This document shows positions 7,900 to 17,494 of a DNA stretch of 64,000 bases, in pieces. The stretch is from Marinicellulosiphila megalodicopiae (lineage in GTDB: Bacteria > Pseudomonadota > Gammaproteobacteria > Pseudomonadales > Natronospirillaceae). Below the pieces are notes generated by a model that had not been told where the DNA came from, made no database searches, and was given only the letters and a program-made list of their open reading frames with translations. Position 1 is the stretch's first letter. Every line of letters begins with the position of its first letter. The translations under genes were made by a program, and so were the position numbers. The stretch spans positions 682,001 to 746,000 of the forward strand of contig NZ_AP023087.1 of NCBI RefSeq assembly GCF_045862395.1, written 5' to 3'.

Positions 7900-10800
7900 T
7901 TACTTTATTCTAAACTGAGTCTTTAACCAAGACTGTTCAGTAGTAAAGAATTTAATCCAAATATCATTTCCAACTTGTGCCCAAGAGGTTTGACTGGCAT
8001 TACGAACTGCATTTAAGTCATTTACTTTGGTTCGGTTCCCCACTTTATGGCTATTTCCAATACCTGCGAATTTAACAATAGATGAGCCGTCTCTTGGGCC
8101 GGTTGCAATATAAAACTGAATATCAAAACCACCATTAATGCTATTTAAACCATCTGGGAAATTAACCGTATAATCACCACCATTAATCTTAACCAATGCG
8201 TTCGTGCCCGAAAATTGCCCTGTACCTGGGTTATCTGTTGCAACATCACCATCAGGTGTTGTCACACTAAAGGTAGTATCAGAGCCACCAAAGTTCGCCA
8301 TTCTCATTAACGCATAACGATTATCCGACACCCGAACACTCCAGGTTTGAGGTTTTATATCGTCGCTGTCGTAATAATATTCATGATCTGCAACAACTGT
8401 TGAGCCTGCCTGTCCACCTACGTGGCCCGTCAGTGTGCCGTCCTCATCATAAAGAACGGATGGTGCCGATTTACCTAATGGCTTAAGGTTTTTGTAATTG
8501 ATTGCATAACCAGCTTCGGTAGCAAAGCGCATATTGTTCGCCGAACCATCATCTTCATAGGATGTATTTCGCATCACAAAGTGCGTGTGACGACCAGCAA
8601 TTGCGGCAACTCGGAACATATGTGCATTGTTTGCTGTAAAACCAGCAAAGTGAGATCCATCTAGAGTATTTGCGCCATCATAAAAAGTATGGCCAGTAAC
8701 AATTTGATTGAGATCACTGTTACCACGACTGTGGCCTATGTATAGCGCATTACTAATACGCTGAGTAAAGGTAATAAATGTGCTGTTGAAGTTGTCAGCG
8801 AATTTATTGTCTACAAAGTTAGCAATTCGTCCACGATGATAAACCGCCACTTTGTGTTTGTAGCCAGTCACGTTTGCAAACTGCGGCTCTACTGCTGGCT
8901 TGTATTCATTACCATTAAAATTAGGTAATAAGGTATCGCCAACTTCACCCTCTAAATCACTGCCTCGGTCAACATTTAAACCAATTGGGGATGAATGTGT
9001 TGAGTTGTAATTATACTCGCCTAAGTTAACTGTATCGGGTGTGACACCTGCATAGGCTGGATTATTAGCTGCAAGACCAATGGGAGTACTTGGGAATAAA
9101 AACCAAAAACCTGTTCCTTGTGAACCTGCTGAAATATTGCCTCGCCAGATATTATCAGGATTGGTCATCCAGTAAGCGGCGGAGCTTAAAAAGCGCGTTG
9201 GGTTTTGTCCTACAAAATCGTGCGTATCTACAATAAAAGGATCATTCGCATCAGGCGCTTTATCACCCACAGCATCACTTCGACCCACTTTGTGAATACC
9301 AAAAGCAATGTTTGAAAGGAAGGTATTGCCTGTTTCCACAGCGTCTTCCATAAAGAAACCATGACCATGGATATCATGTAACACCACATCTTGAATTAAC
9401 AAATTATGAGTTCCATGTACGGTAACACCACGGTTATTTGAGTTAGTGATTGAAACACCACGAAGTGAATCTCCAGTACGATCCCCTGCCACATGCCAAT
9501 GCATCGGATAACGACCTAAACGACCAGTCTGCCCCATTTTATCTAATTGAACACTATCTAAATTTACAGGGCCAGCTGTGCCCATAGCCATTATGTTACC
9601 ACCCACGCCTTGGCTGACTCCAGCGTTAAAGTTCACTCTATCTCCAAAGTTTACATCGGTGTCTTGAGACGACAACCCTTGAATTTTAACGTTACGATTT
9701 AAAATAGCGACTTCAGCACGCATATCAATTTTTCGGATATTATCGCCTTCACCATAACTTTCAATTTCACCATAATGGCGATGCAAAAGCGGTGAATCTA
9801 AGGTGATAGAAGAATTTGAATTACCCAAATCAGTAATTTCAGTAATGGTTCGTATTTCTTCATCGGCATAATCATAAGACGAACTTGCAATCACAATTTG
9901 ATCGCCCACTTCCCAATTCAATTCACCATCAGACTCAACTGAATATACACCATCATAATTTCGCTCAGTTAAGTTTCTAACATATATAACACTACTATTC
10001 ATTTCTGCTGTAGCAGCTAAGCGCGTGTAAGTTAGCTTATTTTTTCCAAAAAATTGCAGACTTCCGCCCATGCCCGCCATGATAAATCCATTATTATCAT
10101 TCACTGGCATAAGAGCACCACTTGCCATTTCAATGTCCCAATCGGCCTCTGGATCATCCCCTGTTAAAGTCAGCGTAAAATTACCTTCATCGTAAGGATC
10201 ATCTTTTGTGCCAATTTGGAAAATACCGTTTGAGTTCACGTGAACCCAGTCTGTAGATAAAGAAAAATTAGCACCCGCTTGCTCACCAACTTTTAATAAA
10301 CCATGTACCACAACGCCATTAGCACGAGGGTTTCCACCCCATATTGTGACCGTTTTACCTTGAGGAATAATGGCTCTTGTTGTTGCTGTTGGCACACCAT
10401 GGCTCCAAGTAGCCGCTGCACCCCAGCCACCATTTACAACGGCTGTGGTTTGAGTGGGCGGCGGGCTTAAATCAAATTTAATCCAGGTAAGATTAAAATT
10501 ACCACCGATCACTTTAAGCCTTAAAATAGCGTCGCCTGCAGGAATATTGATTTCATTAAGCGTTTGAGTTTCATAAGTTTGCCAAGCACCAGTTGAGCTC
10601 ACATCTAACGTACCTAAATCTACAAAACCTGAACCATCATTAATTTGAATTAAAATCGAGCCTGGATCAGCATGAGCAGAACCTACTCGTGCCGAAATAT
10701 CATAAAACCCTTGGGTGGCATCAACTGTGTAATTCATCCATTCATTATCCACAGTCCAACTGATATTAAAATCACCTTCAGTATCTTCAGTTACTTGAAT

Positions 10801-11388
10801 ATCTACACCTTCATCTAGACGGTAAGCAGCAGAACGATTCTCTGGTTCAAAATCATTGTAAGCAACACCTTGACCGCCTAAGTCAAAGTTTTCTGCTTGA
10901 AGAGTTGCTCCATTTTCTAGCTTGAAAGGAGTCATGCCAAATGGCTCGGAAGTTTGCTCAGTCTCTGTTTGAGTAGCAGTGTCAGTAATTGTTTCTGTTT
11001 GAGTATTAGAATCAGTTTGAGTTTGAGTAGCTGACTCAGTTTGTGTCTCTGATTGAGTTTGAGTAGCTGACTCAGTTTGTGTCTCTGATTGAGTTTGTGT
11101 CTCTGATTGAGTTTGTGTCTCTGATTGAGTTTGTGTCTCTGATTGAGTTTGTGTCTCTGATTGAGTTTGAGTAGCTGACTCAGTTTGTGTATCTGATTGA
11201 GTTTGAGTAGCTGACTCAGTTTGTGTCTCTGATTGTGTTTGAGTAGCTGACTCAGTTTGTGTTTCTGATTGGGTGTCTGAATTCGTATGTGTTACTGAAA
11301 CTAAGCTAGAGCTAGGGTCCGCACAACCTATTTGAAGTAACGATAGAATTACAACAGTTTTGATCGTGAATGTTTTAACTAATGACAT
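7900..11388 (-). CDS. Large surface lipoprotein: T/S/Q linker, CBM6, G8 domain, parallel beta-helix (CEMIP/TMEM2-like)
   Basis: The product (1162 aa from the ATG at 11388, preceded by GGGG) begins MSLVKTFTIKTVVILSLLQI then GC, a lipoprotein signal with Cys22. Residues ~36-145 are a repetitive Thr/Ser/Gln/Glu linker. Residues ~160-310 resemble a CBM6 carbohydrate-binding module (ATLQAENFDLGGQGVAYND; FNLTWIKFDL). Residues ~325-440 match a G8 domain (WSHGVPTATTRAIIPQGKTV). The long C-terminal part has parallel beta-helix repeats with LGRYPMHWHVAGD (~625), VTVHGTHNLLIQDVVLHDI and GHGFFMEDAVETGNTFLSN, the motifs of vertebrate CEMIP/TMEM2 and PKHD1L1 G8 proteins. Family knowledge suggests binding or cleavage of a polysaccharide at the cell surface; the activity is inference. 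The open frame starts 4 codons earlier at a TTG, which I reject. Confidence 0.85.
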   Translation of the reverse strand: MSLVKTFTIKTVVILSLLQIGCADPSSSLVSVTHTNSDTQSETQTESATQTQSETQTESATQTQSDTQTESATQTQSETQTQSETQTQSETQTQSETQTQSETQTESATQTQSETQTESATQTQTDSNTQTETITDTATQTETEQTSEPFGMTPFKLENGATLQAENFDLGGQGVAYNDFEPENRSAAYRLDEGVDIQVTEDTEGDFNISWTVDNEWMNYTVDATQGFYDISARVGSAHADPGSILIQINDGSGFVDLGTLDVSSTGAWQTYETQTLNEINIPAGDAILRLKVIGGNFNLTWIKFDLSPPPTQTTAVVNGGWGAAATWSHGVPTATTRAIIPQGKTVTIWGGNPRANGVVVHGLLKVGEQAGANFSLSTDWVHVNSNGIFQIGTKDDPYDEGNFTLTLTGDDPEADWDIEMASGALMPVNDNNGFIMAGMGGSLQFFGKNKLTYTRLAATAEMNSSVIYVRNLTERNYDGVYSVESDGELNWEVGDQIVIASSSYDYADEEIRTITEITDLGNSNSSITLDSPLLHRHYGEIESYGEGDNIRKIDMRAEVAILNRNVKIQGLSSQDTDVNFGDRVNFNAGVSQGVGGNIMAMGTAGPVNLDSVQLDKMGQTGRLGRYPMHWHVAGDRTGDSLRGVSITNSNNRGVTVHGTHNLLIQDVVLHDIHGHGFFMEDAVETGNTFLSNIAFGIHKVGRSDAVGDKAPDANDPFIVDTHDFVGQNPTRFLSSAAYWMTNPDNIWRGNISAGSQGTGFWFLFPSTPIGLAANNPAYAGVTPDTVNLGEYNYNSTHSSPIGLNVDRGSDLEGEVGDTLLPNFNGNEYKPAVEPQFANVTGYKHKVAVYHRGRIANFVDNKFADNFNSTFITFTQRISNALYIGHSRGNSDLNQIVTGHTFYDGANTLDGSHFAGFTANNAHMFRVAAIAGRHTHFVMRNTSYEDDGSANNMRFATEAGYAINYKNLKPLGKSAPSVLYDEDGTLTGHVGGQAGSTVVADHEYYYDSDDIKPQTWSVRVSDNRYALMRMANFGGSDTTFSVTTPDGDVATDNPGTGQFSGTNALVKINGGDYTVNFPDGLNSINGGFDIQFYIATGPRDGSSIVKFAGIGNSHKVGNRTKVNDLNAVRNASQTSWAQVGNDIWIKFFTTEQSWLKTQFRIK
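10955..11280 (-). repeat. In-frame tandem repeats encoding the T/S/Q/E linker
   Basis: The coding strand repeats 12- and 18-bp units encoding TQSE, TQTQSE and TQTESA about two dozen times. Several adjacent units are identical at DNA level, notably the run around 11090-11160. Changes in unit number would alter linker length without shifting frame. Confidence 0.9.
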
Positions 11389-11400
11389 AAAATACCCCAA

Positions 11401-11988
11401 GAATTTATCTAATTTTCTAATTGTGACATTTTTTACTGAACTCGGTTGTTATCATATTTATTGAATTTTTTAATTTTGAATTTTGAATGTAGTTTTAAAA
11501 CTTTATATGTTTTGTTTTTTATTTAATTTGTTGTTTTTATTTTTTGTGGATTAATTGTTTTATTTGTATTCTTATTTATTTTTTTGTATTTAATCTGTTA
11601 TTTAGGCATCAAATATCACTGTCCTAATCATTGGGTTGAAACGGCTATAGTCAAAGAAACTGAATTGGCATCCATTTAATTTTAGCTTAGCTGAGTTGAT
11701 GAAGGTATATCGGCCTTTATAATGTTTAGATTTTTCTAACTGAAATTGCCAAAAATCAGGTTTTTAGGACATAATGTGTGTTACTGCTTATACTTTATCC
11801 TGAACATCGTTCAAAAAATTCACAGCAATTCTTAACATAATATTATCAGCGCTGTCACACCTCTCAATTTAAACAAAAATATATATAATTGTAGTATTTT
11901 ATCAATATAATGTTATTTCTTTGTATGTTTGTCTTTTTGATAGGCCAAACACTTTCTCTTCCAGTTTGAAATTGTAAAAAGGCACGAT
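11401..11988. other. 588-bp divergent intergenic region, very T-rich
   Basis: The segment separates two divergent lipoprotein genes and must carry both promoters. Positions 11450-11600 are almost entirely T and A with scattered G on the plus strand (A-rich leader for the leftward gene). I see no RNA gene, no ORF above 60 codons and no clear repeat. Confidence 0.5.
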
Positions 11989-14121
11989 ATGTTGAAGCAT
12001 CTTTTATTAATATTTTCCATGTTTTTGTTAATTAGTTGCGAGGACATTGCAAAAAATAAAGTGAAACAATCACCTGTAACGGAGCAATCTAAACCCGTTA
12101 TTAGTATTCAAAAAGAAGTGAATGTAAAAGGTGGTGATATTTATATTATTGAGTTTTCAACATCAGATAAAGATGGAGAAGTTCAATTAGTCTATGTCAG
12201 CCAAAAAGATGAGTTAACTTTTGATTTACAGGCCATTATTAAAAACGATAACCAGCTTGTTATCGATATACCTGATTCAAAAATTGATCGAACCATTGAA
12301 TTAACCATTACCGCTGTTAATGATTCCGATGCAACCACAGATCAAACAATAACAATTAATGTTTCGCCCAGTAGTGAAAACTTAACGCCCCCTAATTTAA
12401 TATTGCAAGAATCAATAAGTGCGCTTGAATTATCACTTGTTAATGTGCCAAGTACTGCAACGGATTCAGATGGCGAAATCGTGCATTATTTATGGAAACA
12501 AAACCCATCAGATGCCATTCAGCTTAACCTTCATAGCAACATACTTTTACAACCTGTTTTAATGTTTACAGCACCTGAAGTCACTCAAGACACTGCATTA
12601 CATTTTGAATTAACAGTGACGGATAACGATAAACAATCAACCCATCAATTCATAACTGTTATGATTTTAAATAACAATGTCACCTACCCAATTAGCACTG
12701 CTCAGAATTTTACTTCATTTGAATCTCAAATCATTTCGTTAATTGCTTCTACTCCAATTAATGATTCAGACATTAAAAGCATAAAGTGGACTCAAATTTC
12801 TGGTATGCAAGTGATGCTTAATCAGGTTAATTTGTTCGAGGCACGATTTAGTGCACCTAATGTTGAATCAACACAGCAATTAAGCTTTAAAGTCGAATTG
12901 ACAGATATATATAACACTCAAACATCTGACACAATCACCGTTACGATTCAAAATATTACGGATTCTGGGACATTTATTTCATCGATTATTGACTCTGTTT
13001 ACGATCAAGCACTTAAGCAATGCATCTTAGACCAAGTAGGTACATACACATATGAAATCACTGAAATACATTGCAATACAAAAAGAGTATCAGATACGTC
13101 GGGATTATATCATTTTGAAAATTTAACCAATCTCAATTTTTCCAATCCTGAATCAAAGGATGCTGAAAATCCATTTAGTTATGTTTCAAATCAAACCATT
13201 ACAGCAATGAATTTATCGAACAATAATTTGTCAGAATTAAACACTGATAATATGGAAAATATTAAGCAACTAGATGTATCAGGTAACCCTCTAAATACGT
13301 TGGATTTTTCAAATTTTGATTCTTTGCAAGTTGTCAATCTTACTAACACTAATATTAGTTGCGAATCCATTACGTCATTATCAATGATGTATCCTAATAT
13401 CATCATTCAAAATAAATCTTGTGAATTAGATGACACCTTAGCTCAAAATAATAATTACAATGCACACAAAACCAATTATACACCTGTTATCGACGGTATA
13501 ATTGATGAGTCGATTTGGGAGGTTTCACAATGGCAGGCAATGAATGTTTTTTGGATGGCACCTCTTGTTTTACCTACGGCTGATGATTACAGTGGGAAAT
13601 TTAAAATAATATGGGATGAAAATTATATATATTTATTATTTGAAATAATTGATGAATTTATTGATGCAGGCACAACACCCAATCACGATACGATTGAGCT
13701 TTTTGTAGATGAAAATCAATCTGGAGGCGAGCATACAACTGCACAAAACAGCGCAAATGCTTTTGCTTATCACGTAGGTGTTGATGGTGTTGCAAGAGAT
13801 GAATTTGCTCGACGCCCAGTGAGTTACGACTTTGAACATATCCATGGTGTTATGGCCAGTTACGGTGACACTCATATATGGGAAATAAAAATGAAAATTT
13901 ATTCTGATAGTTTTAATTTGGAACAAGAAGCTTGGAATCCAACAAGTGCAGAGGTGTTATATGCAGATAAAATATTAGGTTTTTCTGCAGCTTATATAGA
14001 TGGCGATGGCACATTTGGCCGAGAACATTTTATTGGAACTGTGGATACACCAGAGCATCATAATAACGACGGATGGTTAAATGCAGATGGATTTGGGACA
14101 TTGACATTATTAGATGAATAA
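11989..14121 (+). CDS. Surface lipoprotein with Ig/PKD-like repeats, leucine-rich segment and CBM9-like C-terminal domain
   Basis: The 710-residue product starts MLKHLLLIFSMFLLISCEDI, a lipoprotein signal with lipobox LISC (Cys17). Residues ~35-330 are three or so Ig/PKD-like beta domains ending in phrases such as LTITAVNDSDATTDQTITIN and KVELTDIYNTQTSDTITVTI. Residues ~365-475 contain leucine-rich-repeat-like strings (MNLSNNNLSELNTDNMENIK; LDVSGNPLNTLDFSNF). Residues ~490-710 match the CBM9-like fold: DGIIDESIWEVSQW, FKIIWDENYIYLLFEIID, HDTIELFVDENQSGG and the end DGWLNADGFGTLTLLDE. The domain set points to extracellular carbohydrate or cell-surface binding. It is divergent from the G8 lipoprotein gene, and a shared role in glycan handling is plausible but unproven. 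Confidence 0.8.
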   Translation: MLKHLLLIFSMFLLISCEDIAKNKVKQSPVTEQSKPVISIQKEVNVKGGDIYIIEFSTSDKDGEVQLVYVSQKDELTFDLQAIIKNDNQLVIDIPDSKIDRTIELTITAVNDSDATTDQTITINVSPSSENLTPPNLILQESISALELSLVNVPSTATDSDGEIVHYLWKQNPSDAIQLNLHSNILLQPVLMFTAPEVTQDTALHFELTVTDNDKQSTHQFITVMILNNNVTYPISTAQNFTSFESQIISLIASTPINDSDIKSIKWTQISGMQVMLNQVNLFEARFSAPNVESTQQLSFKVELTDIYNTQTSDTITVTIQNITDSGTFISSIIDSVYDQALKQCILDQVGTYTYEITEIHCNTKRVSDTSGLYHFENLTNLNFSNPESKDAENPFSYVSNQTITAMNLSNNNLSELNTDNMENIKQLDVSGNPLNTLDFSNFDSLQVVNLTNTNISCESITSLSMMYPNIIIQNKSCELDDTLAQNNNYNAHKTNYTPVIDGIIDESIWEVSQWQAMNVFWMAPLVLPTADDYSGKFKIIWDENYIYLLFEIIDEFIDAGTTPNHDTIELFVDENQSGGEHTTAQNSANAFAYHVGVDGVARDEFARRPVSYDFEHIHGVMASYGDTHIWEIKMKIYSDSFNLEQEAWNPTSAEVLYADKILGFSAAYIDGDGTFGREHFIGTVDTPEHHNNDGWLNADGFGTLTLLDE

Positions 14122-14240
14122 CTAACGCAACATAAATTGTATGCCGCTTAAATTTCAGGTTCAGGTCAGAATGATTTAAATTAAACTAGGTTGATATTAT
14201 CTTAAAAAGATTGGCCTTTTTAATTCATTGCTATAGAATT

Positions 14241-14283
14241 TTTTGATTTTGATTTTGATTTTGATTTTGATTTTGATTTTGAT
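14241..14283. repeat. Hexanucleotide microsatellite, about seven TTTTGA units
   Basis: Seven perfect 6-bp units lie downstream of the CBM9-like lipoprotein gene and outside coding sequence. Confidence 0.95.
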
Positions 14284-14352
14284 AGATTTAGATGGTCTTG
14301 TTTTTGCGCTCTAAATTAAATATCACAAAAAGTTCAATTATTTAAATCGAAT

Positions 14353-14388
14353 AAAAAAGCCCTGTATCTAAAAAATATAGGGCTTTTT
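14353..14388. terminator. Bidirectional terminator between convergent genes
   Basis: AAAAAAGCCCTGTAT pairs with ATATAGGGCTTTTT, giving T-runs on both strands. It is 18 bp from the stop of speE and serves speE on the minus strand and possibly the lipoprotein gene on the plus strand. Confidence 0.85.
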
Positions 14389-14405
14389 GATGTTTAAATT
14401 AAAAT

Positions 14406-15260
14406 TTAATCCAATGCTTTTTTCATAAACTCTGGCGTGCAAAGTGCCCCAAGATGAATGCCGTAGTTATAGTATTGTGTATCAAATACTTTGTTTTCAG
14501 CATCGCTGGCTCTAAATTGGGTGACATCTAAATCTTTACTTGCCATCGTGCAGCTCCACCAACCTGATGGGTAAATAGGTTGTGGAAACGGTAGGGTTTT
14601 TAGGGATGTAAATCCAGCGGCTTTTAATTCAGTATGTAAATCTTTAATTAATGTATTGCTATGAAATAATGGCGATTCACTTTGTTGAACCAATACGCCA
14701 TTAGTATTTAATGCGCGTAAACATTCGCCTAAAAACTCACGATTAAAAAGACCAGCAGCAGGGCCAACAGGATCAGTTGAATCAATAATGATGACATCTA
14801 AAGAGTTTGCAGGTCTTTCTTTTAACCAAGCAATGCCATCTCCAAAATAAAAATTAGCGCGTGTGTCGTTGTTGCTGTCGCACAGATCTGGAAAATATTC
14901 TTCTGATACACGAGTTACACGTTCGTCAATTTCAACTTGCCACGCTTCTTTTACAGTTGGGTGTTTTAATACTTCTTTTAATGCACCGCAATCACCACCA
15001 CCAATCACTAATACTTTTTTAGGATCGGGGTGGGTAAATAAAACAGGGTGAGTCATCATTTCGTGATATAAAAAATTATCACGATCGGTCACCATGTAAC
15101 AGCCATCTAATACCATAAGGTTGCCCCAGTGAGTAGTTTTGTAGATGTCTATTTTTTGGTAATCACTTTGTTCGGTGTGTAGTAATTCGCTTACTTCTAA
15201 AGAAAAACTCGAGCCTTCAGGGCTCCAGATTTCTTCAAACCAAGTTGTTTTATTGGTCAT
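14406..15260 (-). CDS. speE: Spermidine synthase
   Basis: This 284-residue cytoplasmic enzyme transfers the aminopropyl group of decarboxylated S-adenosylmethionine to putrescine. The sequence shows the family landmarks: WFEEIWSPEGSSFSLEV at the start, YHEMMTHPVLFTHPDPKKVL and VIGGGDCGALKEVLKH (about residues 65-95), and the catalytic-site string DVIIIDSTDPVGPAAGLF (about 155) with the usual Asp pair. The length equals E. coli SpeE (about 288). The upstream gene spoT ends 9 bp before it, so the two are co-transcribed; speD is not in the window. The start has AAGAGAAC upstream. Confidence 0.95.
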   Translation of the reverse strand: MTNKTTWFEEIWSPEGSSFSLEVSELLHTEQSDYQKIDIYKTTHWGNLMVLDGCYMVTDRDNFLYHEMMTHPVLFTHPDPKKVLVIGGGDCGALKEVLKHPTVKEAWQVEIDERVTRVSEEYFPDLCDSNNDTRANFYFGDGIAWLKERPANSLDVIIIDSTDPVGPAAGLFNREFLGECLRALNTNGVLVQQSESPLFHSNTLIKDLHTELKAAGFTSLKTLPFPQPIYPSGWWSCTMASKDLDVTQFRASDAENKVFDTQYYNYGIHLGALCTPEFMKKALD

Positions 15261-15269
15261 GTTGTTCTC

Positions 15270-17390
15270 TTAATTTTTAGTACGGATAATTTTATAAACC
15301 GATTTTAATTTGCGTAAGCGTTTCATAACTTGCGCCATGTGAATTCGGTTTTCAATTGAAATATTAATTTTTAAACGACTCATGTGTTTGTCGCTTTTAT
15401 CAATATTAATGGAGTTAATGTTGGCGTGCTCTAAAGCAATAGTGCCTGCTATTTCTGCTAATACGCCGGGGTGATCCGATGCATCAATTGCAAGTGTGAC
15501 AAAGAACTGGCCATGCATTTCTTTGTCCCATGTTAAATGTAAACAACGATCTGCTTGATTTCGAATGTCAACTAAATTTGAGCAACGCGAGCGATGAATA
15601 ACAACGCCTTTGCCTACGTTAATTACACCTAAAATATGATCGCCAGGAATAGGGCTGCAGCATTTGGCATAGGAAATAGCCAAGCCTTCATTGCCATGAA
15701 TTTTCATTGGTGTTTGAATGACTTCTTTGCTGTTAGGGGACACTTCTGTGCTTTGAATCAGTTTTGATGCAACAATATATGCCAGTTTATTTCCAAGACC
15801 AATATCTTCTAGTAATTCATTTAAAGTTGAAAAATTCGATTCATTTAATACAGAATCAATAACAGTAAGTGATATAGAGTCTAATGTGTGGTTGGTAATA
15901 GATAGCGCATTTTCTAATAAGTTACGCCCAAGCAAAGTGGTGTCAGAAGATTTTAATTGTTTTAAATAACTGCGGATATTACTGCGCGCTTTTTGGGTTT
16001 TAATGAATGATAACCATGCGGGATTTGGTCTTGCGCCTTCGACTGTTTTAATTTTAATGGTGTCGCCATTTTTTAAAGGTTCACTTAAACTGGATATTCG
16101 GTTGTTGATTTCGCAACCAACGCATTGCTCACCAATTTTAGTGTGAATTGCAAAAGCAAAATCGACAGCGGTAGCACCTGCATGTAATTCAATAATTTTA
16201 CCTTTAGGGCTGAATACGTAAATTTCTTCGGGAAATAAATCACTTTTGACGTCTTCAATAAATTCTAACGGTGTGGATGCTTGTTCTTGCATGTCTAGTA
16301 AACTTTTTACCCATTTTTGTGCGCGTAAATTGGTAAGTGAATTACTTTGAGTGTCGTCGGATTCTTTGTATAGCCAATGACTAGCAACACCGTGATTGGA
16401 ATGTGCTTCCATTTCTTTTGTGCGTATTTGAATTTCTAAAGGTAATCCGCGTGGGCTAATCACAATAGTATGCAATGACTGATAGCCATTTGCTTTTGGT
16501 ACGGCTATATAATCTTTAAAACGATCAGAAATTGGTGTGTATGCACTATGCACTGCACCTAATGCGCGATAACAATCGTCGCTGGTTTTGACAATAATTC
16601 TAAAAGCAAACACATCTAAAATATCACGAAAAGATTTTCGGTTATTTTTCATTTTATTATAAATACTGTAGAGGTGTTTTTCTCGCCCCGAAATTTCATA
16701 TTCAAAATTTAAAAGATTAATTTTATCACTAATAGACGATGTGACTTGATCAATATTATCTTTGCGGCGACCACGCATATTTTTTGTGGCATTTTGAATT
16801 AATTGCGCACGCATGGGGTGCAAAGCATGAAAACACAAATCTTCTAATTCAACGCGAAAATTATTAATACCTAAACGTGCAGCAATTGGCGAATAGATAT
16901 CTAATGTTTCTCGGGCGATACGTCGTTTTTTGTCAGGGCGTAAAGCACCAAGGGTGCGCATATTATGAATTCGATCAGCAAGTTTCACAATGATGACTCG
17001 AATATCACGAGTCATGGCCATGATCATTTTTTGAAAGTTTTCAGCCTGCTCATGTTGTTTGGTTTCAAACTCTAAATGGGTTAATTTACTCACTCCATCA
17101 ACTAAGTTTGCAACTTCATCACCAAATTGAGCCACGATGGCTGACTTTGGAATATTGGTGTCTTCTATCACGTCATGTAACATAGCTGCCATGAGTGTTT
17201 GGCTGTCGAGCTTGATTTCGCTTAATATGTTGGCAACAGCAAGTGGGTGAGTGACATAATGCTCGCCAGATTGCCTATTTTGCCCTTCGTGTGCTTGCTC
17301 TGCATAATAGTAAGCACGTTTCACCTGACGGATTTGTTCTTCAGGTAAATATTCTTTTAGTCGGTCGGCAAGCGCGTTGATGCTAGGCAA
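15270..17390 (-). CDS. spoT: Bifunctional (p)ppGpp synthetase/hydrolase, SpoT type, with TTG start
   Basis: The 706-residue protein has all SpoT domains in order: HD hydrolase (HYVTHPLAVANILSE; AAMLHDVIEDT, residues ~45-75), synthetase (RFKDYIAVPKANGYQSLHT, ~290-310), TGS (IYVFSPKGKIIELHAGATAV, ~390), conserved-Cys region (AISYAKCCSPIPGDHI, ~580) and C-terminal ACT (about 630-700). The intact HD motif argues for SpoT rather than RelA. The start codon is TTG at 17390: residues 1-20 align in length with E. coli SpoT up to YLPEEQI, and no ATG, GTG or TTG alternative lies nearby downstream. Unlike E. coli, rpoZ and gmk are not adjacent; speE follows instead. Confidence 0.93.
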   Translation of the reverse strand: MPSINALADRLKEYLPEEQIRQVKRAYYYAEQAHEGQNRQSGEHYVTHPLAVANILSEIKLDSQTLMAAMLHDVIEDTNIPKSAIVAQFGDEVANLVDGVSKLTHLEFETKQHEQAENFQKMIMAMTRDIRVIIVKLADRIHNMRTLGALRPDKKRRIARETLDIYSPIAARLGINNFRVELEDLCFHALHPMRAQLIQNATKNMRGRRKDNIDQVTSSISDKINLLNFEYEISGREKHLYSIYNKMKNNRKSFRDILDVFAFRIIVKTSDDCYRALGAVHSAYTPISDRFKDYIAVPKANGYQSLHTIVISPRGLPLEIQIRTKEMEAHSNHGVASHWLYKESDDTQSNSLTNLRAQKWVKSLLDMQEQASTPLEFIEDVKSDLFPEEIYVFSPKGKIIELHAGATAVDFAFAIHTKIGEQCVGCEINNRISSLSEPLKNGDTIKIKTVEGARPNPAWLSFIKTQKARSNIRSYLKQLKSSDTTLLGRNLLENALSITNHTLDSISLTVIDSVLNESNFSTLNELLEDIGLGNKLAYIVASKLIQSTEVSPNSKEVIQTPMKIHGNEGLAISYAKCCSPIPGDHILGVINVGKGVVIHRSRCSNLVDIRNQADRCLHLTWDKEMHGQFFVTLAIDASDHPGVLAEIAGTIALEHANINSINIDKSDKHMSRLKINISIENRIHMAQVMKRLRKLKSVYKIIRTKN

Positions 17391-17494
17391 GGTATGTATT
17401 CTCTTTAAATGTACTTGAATAATAAGAATTTTATGTAATTAAGCAATACTAAATTTTAGTATCGTCATTATTTTATGCAATCAAAAGGTTAACT

